NCBI RefSeq assembly: GCF_017161445.1
Contig: NZ_CP071060.1
Location: forward strand, 4,712,001-4,776,000
Direction: 5' to 3'
Length of the DNA stretch: 64,000 nucleotides
Origin: Niveibacterium microcysteis
GTDB taxonomy: Bacteria; Pseudomonadota; Gammaproteobacteria; Burkholderiales; Rhodocyclaceae
Within the stretch, counting starts at the first letter, position 1, and the number at the start of each line of letters is the position of its first letter. The notes under the pieces were generated by a model. It was not told the DNA's origin and searched no databases. It was given only the letters and a program-made list of their open reading frames with translations. A program made the position numbers and the translations under genes. Positions 1-7,461 of the stretch are shown in pieces.

Positions 1-451
1 CGCCCTCGCCAAGCATGACGATGTCGCCCGGCACGAGTTCGGCGGCCTCGACGGTTTGCTCGACCCCGTCGCGCAGGCGACGAACGCGTTGCGGCAGCAG
101 CTCGCGCAGGGCCGCAAGCGCGCGCTCTGCGCGCCAGCTCTGCCAGAACGAGAACACGCCGTTGACCGCGATGACGCCGAGAATCGCAAAGGCAAGCGGC
201 CGCATACCGCTACCCGGCTGGTAGTAATCGGCCATCAGCGCGAGGCCCGCTGCGAGCCACAGGATCAGCGCGAAGAAGTGGGTGAACTCGCGCAGGAACG
301 AGAGCCAGGGCGAGACCCGCCTGGCCGCTTCAACGCGATTGGGGCCGAACTCGACACGACGGCGCGCAGCCTCGGCGCTGCTCAAGCCCTGCAGCGAACT
401 GCGCAGGCTGGTGAGCGCCTGATCCGGCGGTAGATATGCAATGTGGGCCAT
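1..451 (-). CDS. Cation-transporting P-type ATPase, N-terminal part (cut by window edge)
   Basis: Reading leftward from the ATG at 451, 150 codons are visible before the edge. The protein opens with a short cation-ATPase N-terminal domain, followed by two hydrophobic segments (around residues 45-80) and the start of the actuator domain with the family motif LVPGDIV near residue 140. P-type ATPases of this class move cations such as Ca, Mg, Na or K across the inner membrane using ATP. The phosphorylation site DKTGT lies beyond the edge, so the ion cannot be guessed. The initiator MAHIAY follows the usual pattern of these proteins. Confidence 0.85.
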   Translation of the reverse strand, partial: MAHIAYLPPDQALTSLRSSLQGLSSAEAARRRVEFGPNRVEAARRVSPWLSFLREFTHFFALILWLAAGLALMADYYQPGSGMRPLAFAILGVIAVNGVFSFWQSWRAERALAALRELLPQRVRRLRDGVEQTVEAAELVPGDIVMLGEG

Positions 452-572
452 CGGCTGCCCTCGCGCCCGCGGCACGCAGCCAATGCGCGCACCCGGCGGG
501 CAGCCCCATTGTGCGCGCTGGTGGCGCGCCGGATGCGACTCAGGTCAAAGCCGATCGGCCCTGCTACGCCAC

Positions 573-1229
573 TCAGGCCGCCTTGATCGTCTGCGCAGCC
601 TGGACGGTGGCGAGGCGGTCGGCGAAGGCAGGCGTCAGTTCCGGCATGGGCACGAAGCCGGGCAGCGCCGCCACGCGGGCGAGCCAGTCGCGTACACGTG
701 GGAAGGGGCTCAGATCGATCAGGCCATGGTGGGCGACCGAGAGGTAGGGGAAGACCGCGACATCGGCGATCGTCGGCTGGTCACCCGCCAGCCATTCGCC
801 CAGCGCGAGGGTGCGCGACATCGCCTGCAACAGGCGGGTGGTGCGGGTGCGAGCATCGTCCGAGGGTGCTTCGCCGCGGAAGATCACCGCCACGCGCGCG
901 GCCGCAGGCCCGTATTGCACTTCGCCGGCCGCCGCCGCAAGCCAGCGGGTCACCTTGGCGAGGCCTTCGGGGTCGAGCGGCAACCAGTGATCGGCGCCAT
1001 AACGACGTGCGAGGTAGACCAGAATCGCCTGCGAATCCGAGAAGGTCTTCTCGCCATCGGAGAGCACAGGCACCTGGCCAAACGGATTGAGCGCGAGCAT
1101 CTCTTCGGTCTTGTGCTCGCCCTGTGCGAGGTTCAGTTCGCGCGCCTCGAAGGCCAGACCAAGCAGGCCAAGGAAGAGGCGAACCTTGTGACAGTTGCCG
1201 GACTGGGCGTAGGTGTAGAGCGTGATCAT
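573..1229 (-). CDS. Glutathione S-transferase family protein
   Basis: 218 residues, the usual GST length. The N-terminal thioredoxin-like half starts MITLYTYAQSGNCHKV and carries the conserved FGQVPVL and DSQAILVYLA stretches that hold glutathione. The C-terminal helical half contains GDQPTIADVAVFPYL, the GST N-capping region. I chose the ATG at 1229 because the GST fold begins there; the frame stays open upstream but that extension runs antisense through the LysR gene. It probably conjugates or reduces electrophiles in the cytoplasm. It is divergent from a LysR regulator that shares its 172-bp intergenic region, so that regulator is the likely controller. Confidence 0.93.
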   Translation of the reverse strand: MITLYTYAQSGNCHKVRLFLGLLGLAFEARELNLAQGEHKTEEMLALNPFGQVPVLSDGEKTFSDSQAILVYLARRYGADHWLPLDPEGLAKVTRWLAAAAGEVQYGPAAARVAVIFRGEAPSDDARTRTTRLLQAMSRTLALGEWLAGDQPTIADVAVFPYLSVAHHGLIDLSPFPRVRDWLARVAALPGFVPMPELTPAFADRLATVQAAQTIKAA

Positions 1230-1339
1230 CTCGGGCCTCCGGAAGTCGAGGGGCGCAGCATGCGCGACGCAACATGTCAGGACGATGACGCGGCGTGCGA
1301 CTGGGCTGCGGGGAAGGCGCGCATGATCGATCGATTCGT

Positions 1340-1395
1340 CCGCCGGATAAATGCGTAATTCCGGAATGGATTGTTCCGCAATTCGGATAAATAAT
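1340..1395. promoter_or_regulatory. Candidate LysR operator between GST and LysR genes
   Basis: The divergent intergenic region holds the perfect palindrome ATTCCGGAAT (1358-1367), followed by a partly repeated TTCCGCAATTCGGAT. It also contains GGATAAAT twice, once on each side of the palindrome. LysR proteins usually bind such partial dyads next to their own start and control the divergent gene. The assignment is by position and symmetry only. Confidence 0.4.
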
Positions 1396-1401
1396 CGGCC
1401 C

Positions 1402-2304
1402 ATGGACAAACTGCGCGAGATGGAAGCCTTCGTACGCATCGTGGAGGCCGGCAGCTTGACGGCAGCGGCCGAGGCGATGCAACTGTCGACCCCATCGATG
1501 GTGCGTCTGCTCGCCGGGCTGGAGCAACGCGTCGGCGTGCGCTTGCTCAACCGCACCACGCGGCGCATGGCGCTGACGCCGGAGGGGCGCGAATTCCATG
1601 CGCGCTGCCAGCGCATCCTGGCCGAAATCAGCGATGCCGAGGCCCTGCTCGGGCAACCGGGGGAGGTGGCGCGCGGCCCGTTGCGCTTTACCGCGCCAGC
1701 GCTCTTCGGCCGCATGCACGTGGTGCCGCTGGCGAGTGCGTTCACGCGCCAGCACCCCGAGGTGCGCGTCGAGGCCCTGCTGTTCGACCGCATCGTGGAC
1801 ATGGTCGAGGAAGGCGTGGATGTCGGCATCCGTATCGCCCACCTGCCCGACTCCGGCCTGATCGCGCATCCGGTCGGCGAGGTGCGCCGCATGTGGTGTG
1901 CAAGCCCCGACTACCTCGCGCGCGCCGGCACACCGCGCCATCCGCGCGAACTGGCCCGGCACGCCTGCCTGCGCTTTACCGTTGTTACGCCGCGCGCGGA
2001 GTGGCAGTACCTCGAAGATGGCGTGCGGCATGAGGTGGTGGTCAGCGGCCCGCTTGCTGCCAGCCAGGCCGCGCCGCTGATCGATGCCTGCGTCGACGGC
2101 CTTGGCATCGGCATGTTCCTCTCCTACCAGGTGAGCGATCTGCTCGCCGCCGGACGGCTGCAACTGGTGTTGCCGGAATACTGCCTGCCACCGGTGCCGG
2201 TCAGCGTGGTGTATCCGCAAGCACGCTTGCTGCCAGCACGTACCCGGTTGTTTGTCGACTGGCTGCGGCGCGAACTGCCAGCACGCATCGGCACACCGCC
2301 GTGA
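1402..2304 (+). CDS. LysR-family transcriptional regulator
   Basis: 300 residues from the ATG at 1402 (MDKLREMEAFVRIVEAG); the frame is open further up, but the HTH begins here. The winged HTH covers residues 1-60 and includes SLTAAAEAMQLSTPSMVRLLAGLEQ in two parts. The effector domain (about 90-295) follows, with the typical VDVGIRIAHLPDSGL motif of the CrgA/PecT-like subgroup. It is transcribed away from the GST gene, so it most likely controls that gene and itself. The inducer is unknown. Confidence 0.93.
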   Translation: MDKLREMEAFVRIVEAGSLTAAAEAMQLSTPSMVRLLAGLEQRVGVRLLNRTTRRMALTPEGREFHARCQRILAEISDAEALLGQPGEVARGPLRFTAPALFGRMHVVPLASAFTRQHPEVRVEALLFDRIVDMVEEGVDVGIRIAHLPDSGLIAHPVGEVRRMWCASPDYLARAGTPRHPRELARHACLRFTVVTPRAEWQYLEDGVRHEVVVSGPLAASQAAPLIDACVDGLGIGMFLSYQVSDLLAAGRLQLVLPEYCLPPVPVSVVYPQARLLPARTRLFVDWLRRELPARIGTPP

Positions 2305-2360
2305 GGCATGGCTGCGCCCGATCAGTACGCACGTCATCCAAGTGGGCTAGCGTGCGGCCC

Positions 2361-3122
2361 ATGTCGATACTGAAGTCACCGCTCCGCGCCCTGCTTGCCG
2401 CCTTGCTCGCCGGCGCCGTCCTCGCCGGGCCGGCCATCGCGGCCGAGTCGATGACGGTTCGCATCGCATCACTCGAATGGCCGCCTTACACCGGCGAGAC
2501 GCTGCCCGACGGCGGCTCCGCAGTCGCTCGCCTGCGCGACGCCTATGCGGCGGTCGGCGTGCAACTGCAGGTTGAATACTTGCCGTGGTCCCGCGCAGTG
2601 ATGGCGGCGCGTACCGACCCGGCGGTGATCGGTTACTTTCCCGAATACGATGCCGCTACGGTACGAAAGCACTGGCTGCTGTCGGAGCCGGTCGGCAACA
2701 GCGAGCTGGGCTTTGCCGAACCCTACGACCGGCCGATCGTGTGGCGCGGCCCGGACACGCTCGCGCCACTGCACGTGGGCGTCGTGCAGGACTATGTGAA
2801 CACTGACGCGCTGGACGCCCGCATCGCAAGCGGCGATCAGCCGTTCGAGCGCTCGGTGTCGGACCGGATCAACCTGCTGAAACTCGCCCATCACCGCGTG
2901 GATGTCGCGGTGGTGGACCGTATGGTCTTCGCTTGGCTGATGGCCAACGATCCGATGCTGCATCCGTATCTCGGCGAGCTGGTGATCAATCCGCACCTGC
3001 TTGAACGCAAGACGCTGCATGTTGCGTTCCGCCCCGACAGCGCCGGGCGGCGCGCCGGAAAACTGCTCGCCGAAGGCTTGCGCCGGCTGGAAGCCGCCGC
3101 GCCCGCAAGCCCGCGGCGCTGA
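2361..3122 (+). CDS. Periplasmic solute-binding family 3-like protein (orphan)
   Basis: 253 residues with a Sec signal peptide (ALLAGAVLAGPAIAAES, cleavage near residue 28). The mature part follows the SBP_bac_3 pattern: TVRIASLEWPPYTGETLPDGG at the start, then a second lobe with VVQDYVN and a VAVVDRMVF stretch. Such proteins bind amino acids or similar small polar solutes. There is no ABC permease or ATPase next to it, so it may feed a distant transporter or have a sensory role. The start at 2361 is chosen because it gives a proper signal peptide; the ribosome binding site is poor. Confidence 0.8.
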   Translation: MSILKSPLRALLAALLAGAVLAGPAIAAESMTVRIASLEWPPYTGETLPDGGSAVARLRDAYAAVGVQLQVEYLPWSRAVMAARTDPAVIGYFPEYDAATVRKHWLLSEPVGNSELGFAEPYDRPIVWRGPDTLAPLHVGVVQDYVNTDALDARIASGDQPFERSVSDRINLLKLAHHRVDVAVVDRMVFAWLMANDPMLHPYLGELVINPHLLERKTLHVAFRPDSAGRRAGKLLAEGLRRLEAAAPASPRR

Positions 3123-3142
3123 CACGCCAGAGGGCTTGCCGA

Positions 3143-3823
3143 TCAGGCAGCCTGTGCCGTGTTATGCGGCTGCAGCAGATCGGCCGTCGCGTGCAGGCCT
3201 TGCTGCAGCGCCCGCGCCTGCGCGGTCAGCCCTTTTCGATCGACCAGCGAGACGTCCGCCCCGGCATCGAGCAGACACTGCACAACGGCATCGCGCCCGT
3301 ACATCGCGGCCTCGTGCAGTGGCGTCCAGCCATTCACGCAGGCCACGTTCACCTTGGCGCCGTCCGCCAGCAAGAGCGCGACCACCTGGGTCCAGCCGTT
3401 ACGCGCCGCCCAGTTGAGCGGGCTGGACTGATACACGTTGCGTGCATTGACGTTCGCACCCGCCGCGATAAGTACGGTCACCAGCGCGGCGTGACCATCA
3501 CCCGCCGCCCAGAACAAAGCGGTGCTGCGTTCCGAGTCGGTTGCGTCGGGCATTGCGCCGGCGGCCAGCAGGCGCTGCGCAATGCGCAAATGGCCGTGAC
3601 AGGCGGCGCCGTGAAGCGCGCGCCGGCCAAAGCGGTCGGCCGAATTGACGTCGGCGCCGGCGGCCAACAGCAAACCTACCAGCGCCTCGTTGCCCGACTG
3701 GGCCGCGAGCTGCAGCGCGCTCTGGCGGAATTCGTCGAGCAGGTTGACGTCCTCCCCCGCGGCCAGCAGACGTTGGACTTCCTCGGTGTTGCCGCGTTCG
3801 GCTGCGCTGTGCAAGGCGGTCAT
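3143..3823 (-). CDS. Ankyrin repeat protein
   Basis: 226 residues starting MTALHSAAERGNTEEV. Six or so ankyrin repeats of about 33 residues fill the protein, each with the G-(H/N)-x-x-(L/I)-V-x-x-LLxAGA-(D/N)-VN signature, for example NEALVGLLLAAGADVNS and DAVVQCLLDAGADVSL. There is no signal peptide, membrane segment or catalytic domain, so it is probably a cytosolic protein-binding scaffold. It converges with the upstream binding-protein gene (20 bp between stops). The partner is not indicated by the neighbourhood. Confidence 0.88.
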   Translation of the reverse strand: MTALHSAAERGNTEEVQRLLAAGEDVNLLDEFRQSALQLAAQSGNEALVGLLLAAGADVNSADRFGRRALHGAACHGHLRIAQRLLAAGAMPDATDSERSTALFWAAGDGHAALVTVLIAAGANVNARNVYQSSPLNWAARNGWTQVVALLLADGAKVNVACVNGWTPLHEAAMYGRDAVVQCLLDAGADVSLVDRKGLTAQARALQQGLHATADLLQPHNTAQAA

Positions 3824-3970
3824 GATGCCCTCGCTCGGGTTGCGTGGTTGCGAACGGCCAAGGGCGTACCACCATGGCCCCCCCAAGCCCTGATCCGACA
3901 TTACCGATCGTGGAGCGAATTGCCGCCTTGTCATGCCGCAATGTTTTCAAATCGAGTTGCGTGCAGGCAC

Positions 3971-4002
3971 AAACAAAAAGCCCGGCACGAGGCCGGGCTT
4001 TG
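3971..4002 (-). terminator. Rho-independent terminator of fpr
   Basis: Read on the minus strand, AAAGCCCGGC and GCCGGGCTTT pair around a short loop and are followed by TTTTTGTTTG. It lies 25 bp past the fpr stop. Confidence 0.85.
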
Positions 4003-4025
4003 GGTACGGCAAGCAGTCGGGGCGC

Positions 4026-4802
4026 TTATTTTTCGACGAAGGCGTGTTCGATCACGTAGTCGCCGGGCTCGCCGATCCGCTTGGACATCTTGAAGCCGCG
4101 ACGGTCGAGCAGCTCGCGCGAATCCTTCAGCATCGCCGAGCTGCCGCAGATCATGACGCGATCGACAGCCGGATCGAGCGGCGGCAAACCGATGTCCTCG
4201 AACAGCTTGCCGGACTCGATCAGATCGGTCAGGCGGCCCTGGTTGCGGAAGGGCTCGCGCGTCACCGTCGGGTAGTAGATCAGCTTCTCGCTGACCAGCT
4301 CGCCGAGAAACTCGTGGTGCGGCAGCTCATGCTCGATGTAGTGCTGGTACGCCAGCTCGGACACCGTGCGCACGCCGTGGATCAGCACGATCTTCTCAAA
4401 CTTGTCATACACATCCAGATCGCGGATCACGCTCATGAACGGTGCGAGGCCGGTGCCGGTGGAAAACAGGTAGAGGTGCTTGCCCGGCAGCAGATCGTGC
4501 AGCACCAGCGTGCCAGTGGGCTTGCGCGACACCAGGATGTCGTCGCCGGGCTGGATCTGCTGCAAGCGCGAGGTCAGCGGGCCATTCGGTACCTTGATGC
4601 TGAAGAACTCGAGGCTTTCCTCGTAGTTGGCGCTGGCGATCGAGTAGGCGCGCGTCAGCGGGCGACCCTCCACCTCCAGCCCCATCATCACGAACTGGCC
4701 GTTCTCGTAGCGCAGCGCACGATCGCGGGTGGTGGTGAACGAGAACAGCGTGTCGTTCCAGTGGTGCACGCTGAGTACTTTTTCGGTGATGTAGGCCGCC
4801 AT
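4026..4802 (-). CDS. fpr: Ferredoxin--NADP(+) reductase
   Basis: 258 residues, exactly the size of bacterial FPR. The N-terminal FAD barrel contains RAYSIASANYEE (FAD binding), and the NADP domain contains FSTGTGLAPFMSVIRD and MICGSSAML. The C-terminus ends VEK as in Azotobacter-type FPRs, which favour reducing NADP+ or supplying electrons to ferredoxin/flavodoxin in oxidative-stress and Fe-S roles. Start at 4802 (MAAYITEKVLS) matches the family; the long upstream extension runs into the AT-rich promoter region. The gene is monocistronic, with its own terminator. Confidence 0.96.
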   Translation of the reverse strand: MAAYITEKVLSVHHWNDTLFSFTTTRDRALRYENGQFVMMGLEVEGRPLTRAYSIASANYEESLEFFSIKVPNGPLTSRLQQIQPGDDILVSRKPTGTLVLHDLLPGKHLYLFSTGTGLAPFMSVIRDLDVYDKFEKIVLIHGVRTVSELAYQHYIEHELPHHEFLGELVSEKLIYYPTVTREPFRNQGRLTDLIESGKLFEDIGLPPLDPAVDRVMICGSSAMLKDSRELLDRRGFKMSKRIGEPGDYVIEHAFVEK

Positions 4803-4871
4803 GGTCGCAACTGGGCAAAATATTCGGAAGGCGTGCATTGTACGAACGCACTGCAGCATCGGCGCGACCAG

Positions 4872-4900
4872 TTGGGTATAAGTGACGACAAAAAAGTAAT
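4872..4900 (+). promoter_or_regulatory. Possible sigma-70 promoter for the ABM protein
   Basis: The 158 bp between fpr and the ABM gene is unusually AT-rich for this window. On the plus strand TTGGGT and AGTAAT stand 17 bp apart, about 60 bp before the start codon. The match is modest (AGTAAT fits 4 of 6 positions), and the same stretch must also serve the divergent fpr gene. Confidence 0.3.
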
Positions 4901-4960
4901 AAAACAAGGCCTTATTAGCCGCATGGGTAATAAAGCACCCCACCCGAGACGAGGGAAAGC

Positions 4961-5305
4961 ATGAATGAAGCGCGTTTTGCGAAGACCCCGCAGCCGCCCT
5001 ATTGGGCGGTGATCTTCACCAATCAGCGCAGCGCAGCCGACACCGGCTATGCCGACATGGCGGCACGCATGGTTGAGCTGGCGGCACAGCAACCCGGATT
5101 TCTGGGCGTGGAGAGCACGCGTGACGCCGACGGCCTGGGCATCACGGTGTCGTACTGGGAAAGCGAGCAGGCGATCGCCGACTGGAAGGCGAACGCCGAA
5201 CACCAGATCGCCCGCAGCATGGGGCGATCGGCGTGGTACGCCGGCTTCGAGGTGCGAGTGGCACGCGTCGAGCGTGCCTATTCGATGCGACGCGACGACA
5301 CCTGA
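4961..5305 (+). CDS. Antibiotic biosynthesis monooxygenase (ABM) domain protein
   Basis: 114 residues, single ABM/dimeric alpha-beta barrel domain: PYWAVIFTNQRS at the first strand, AAQQPGFLGVES in the middle and the late ITVSYWESEQAIADWKA signature. Proteins like this act as small cofactor-free oxygenases or stress proteins, often of unknown substrate. The ribosome binding site GAGGGAAAGC sits directly before the ATG. It is divergent from fpr and converges on srkA with only 6 bp between stops. Confidence 0.88.
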   Translation: MNEARFAKTPQPPYWAVIFTNQRSAADTGYADMAARMVELAAQQPGFLGVESTRDADGLGITVSYWESEQAIADWKANAEHQIARSMGRSAWYAGFEVRVARVERAYSMRRDDT

Positions 5306-5311
5306 GCCGCG

Positions 5312-6298
5312 TCAGACCACCAGCGGCGCCTCGTCCATCAGCGCGATCTGCTCGCGCAGGCCGAGGATCTGGTCCTGCCACCAGCGCTGCGTGGCAAACC
5401 ACGGGAAGGCAGCCGGGAAGGCGGGGTCGTCCCAACGGCTGGCGATCCACGCGGCGTAGTGCAGCAGGCGCAGGGTTCGCAGCGCCTCGATCAGGTTGAG
5501 CTCGCGCGGATCGAAGTCGGCGAAGTCCTCGTAGCCAGCGAGTACATCGCACAGCTGCCGCTGCTGATCGGCGCGCTCGCCGGACAGCAACATCCACAGA
5601 TCCTGAATCGCCGGCCCGCTTCGCGCGTCGTCGAAGTCAACGAAATGCGGCCCCTCGTCGGTCCACAGGATATTGCCAGCGTGGCAGTCGCCATGCAGGC
5701 GAATCGTGGCGACATCGCCGGCGCGCTCGTAGCAACGGCGTACCCCGGCGAGGGCGTGGTCCACCGTAGTCGTCCAGCTCTCCAGCAGATCGCGTGGCAC
5801 GCAGTCATGCGCGGCGATCCAGTCGCGCGGGCCTTCGCCAAAGCTGGCGATGGTCAGCGCCGGCCGATGCGCGAACGCACGCGTCGCACCGCGGGCATGG
5901 ATGCGGCCGAGAAAACGACCAATCCATTCCAGCACCTTCGGGTCATCGAACTCGGGCGCGCGGCCCCCGCGGCGCGGGAACAGCGCGAAGCGAAAGCCCC
6001 CGTGTTCATGCAGCGTGCGGCCCGCGTAGGCGAGCGGCGCGACCACCGGAATCTCGGCCTCCGCCAGCTCGATCGCGAAGGCGTGTTCTTCGAGGATCTG
6101 TTCGTCGCTCCAGCGTTCAGGCCGATAGAACTTGGCGACCAGGGGCGCCTCGTCCTCGATCCACACCTGCCAGACACGGTTTTCGTAGCTGTTGAGCGCA
6201 AGCAGGCGGCCGTCTGCGCGCAAGCCGACGGACTCCACCGCATCGAGCAGCGTATCGGGCGTGAGGCGGGAATACGGGTGCGCGGCGTCGGGCGTCAT
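5312..6298 (-). CDS. srkA: Stress response serine/threonine kinase SrkA (YihE/RdoA family)
   Basis: 328 residues, matching the E. coli protein length. It is a choline-kinase-fold enzyme: the N-lobe has LALNSYENRVWQVW and VAKFYRPERWSDEQI, the catalytic loop is LHGDCHAGNILW and the metal site is VDFDDARSGP. SrkA phosphorylates Ser/Thr and dampens stress-triggered cell death in E. coli (family knowledge). Start at 6298 (MTPDAAHPYS) removes twelve non-conserved residues of the longer frame. It stands alone here; in enterobacteria dsbA often follows, but no such gene is present. Confidence 0.94.
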   Translation of the reverse strand: MTPDAAHPYSRLTPDTLLDAVESVGLRADGRLLALNSYENRVWQVWIEDEAPLVAKFYRPERWSDEQILEEHAFAIELAEAEIPVVAPLAYAGRTLHEHGGFRFALFPRRGGRAPEFDDPKVLEWIGRFLGRIHARGATRAFAHRPALTIASFGEGPRDWIAAHDCVPRDLLESWTTTVDHALAGVRRCYERAGDVATIRLHGDCHAGNILWTDEGPHFVDFDDARSGPAIQDLWMLLSGERADQQRQLCDVLAGYEDFADFDPRELNLIEALRTLRLLHYAAWIASRWDDPAFPAAFPWFATQRWWQDQILGLREQIALMDEAPLVV

Positions 6299-6527
6299 GG
6301 TGAATCCGGTTGCTGTGAGCTCACACCTTACCACCCGGCTTGCTGCACACCAGCATCCAGGCGTGTTTGGGTTCGGCTGCGAGAAGCGTCTCCTGCCTCC
6401 TCTCGCGCGGACTCCCGGCGTTCATGTCCAACCCACGCCCGGCCGGACTACCGCGGCGGGCGCGGCTGGGGGTAAGCTGTTTCCCCAGCAGACCGTGCCG
6501 GCGCGCACGGCAAGGGGGGCGACACGA

Positions 6528-7418
6528 ATGAAACGGCGACTTTTCGGCATCCTGTTCTGCCTTGGTCTCGGTGCGGCGCCCGCACTCGCCGCGACGACAC
6601 CGCTACCCCTGATCCGCTGGCAGATCCTCGACTTCCCGCCCTACCACATCGTCAGCGGCCCGAATCGCGGCGAGGGTTTGCGCGACCAGTTTCTGCAGAC
6701 CCTGATCGCCGAATTGCCCGGCTTTCGCCATGAGATCGAGGTCAGCGGGGCGGAACGCCAGACGGCGCTGATGAGAGCCGCGCAGCCGGTGTGCACGCTG
6801 TCAATGCTGCGCACTCCGGAACGCGAGAGCTTCATGCACTTCGCGCAGCAACCGATCCAGCTGCAGTTGCCAGTGGTGCTGATCGTGCCGCGCGCAGTGG
6901 CGCAAGACAACGCCTTGCCGGTGGAGCGAAACGGCTCGGTTTCGCTCGGCGGCACGCTGGCGCTCGGCAAGCTCCATCTCGGGGTGGTGCCGAAACGCAG
7001 CTTCGGCCCGAGCATCGATGAAGTCATCGCCGCGGCGCGTCGTCAGCATCCGGATTCGGTGCTCGAATTTGCTGAACAAGGCGTCGTCGCCGGTCTGCTC
7101 AAGCTGATGCAGCGAGGGCGCTTCGAACTGGCACTCGGCTACTCGCTGGAGGTTGAGCAGTTGCGGCTCAGCGACCCCAGCATCGAGGAACTGCGTTACT
7201 TCCCGCTAACCGAGGCACCCGCGCTGGTGCCGGCGCAGATCGGCTGCAGCCGCCACCCGGACGCCCTCCGCGCGCTGCGCGCCATCGATGCCGCGCAGCC
7301 ACGACTCGCCGATGCCCGCCGGCGACTGCGGGACGCCTATGCAGCGCTCCTGCCGGAATCGGAGCGCACCCGCTACCGCACCCTGCTGACCGCACTCGGC
7401 GACAGCCCCGCGCCATGA
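6528..7418 (+). CDS. TIGR02285-like periplasmic protein
   Basis: 296 residues with a signal peptide (FGILFCLGLGAAPALAA). The mature start IRWQILDFPPYHIVSG and the later LGVVPKRSFG resemble TIGR02285, a proteobacterial offshoot of the family 3 solute-binding proteins whose function is unknown. The start at 6528 is chosen for the signal peptide and follows the purine-rich CAAGGGGGG. No transporter gene is adjacent. A DFPPY motif near the N-terminus is also seen in the orphan binding proteins at 2361 (EWPPY) and 25019 (KYPPL). Confidence 0.8.
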   Translation: MKRRLFGILFCLGLGAAPALAATTPLPLIRWQILDFPPYHIVSGPNRGEGLRDQFLQTLIAELPGFRHEIEVSGAERQTALMRAAQPVCTLSMLRTPERESFMHFAQQPIQLQLPVVLIVPRAVAQDNALPVERNGSVSLGGTLALGKLHLGVVPKRSFGPSIDEVIAAARRQHPDSVLEFAEQGVVAGLLKLMQRGRFELALGYSLEVEQLRLSDPSIEELRYFPLTEAPALVPAQIGCSRHPDALRALRAIDAAQPRLADARRRLRDAYAALLPESERTRYRTLLTALGDSPAP

Positions 7419-7444
7419 AAAAGGCCGCCCACAGGCGGCCTTCA
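7418..7444. terminator. Bidirectional terminator between convergent genes
   Basis: AAAAAGGCCGCC and GGCGGCCTT pair around CACA. Read on the minus strand the stem is followed by TTTTTC, so it best serves the peptidase gene, but it also lies just behind the plus-strand stop. Confidence 0.8.
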
Positions 7445-7461
7445 CATTGCAACGGGCAGAC

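Noticed and set aside
441..1358. 305-codon open frame on the plus strand across the GST gene
   Set aside because: Arg/Gly/Ala-rich translation without any family pattern; it mirrors the GST codons on the other strand, which has clear motifs.
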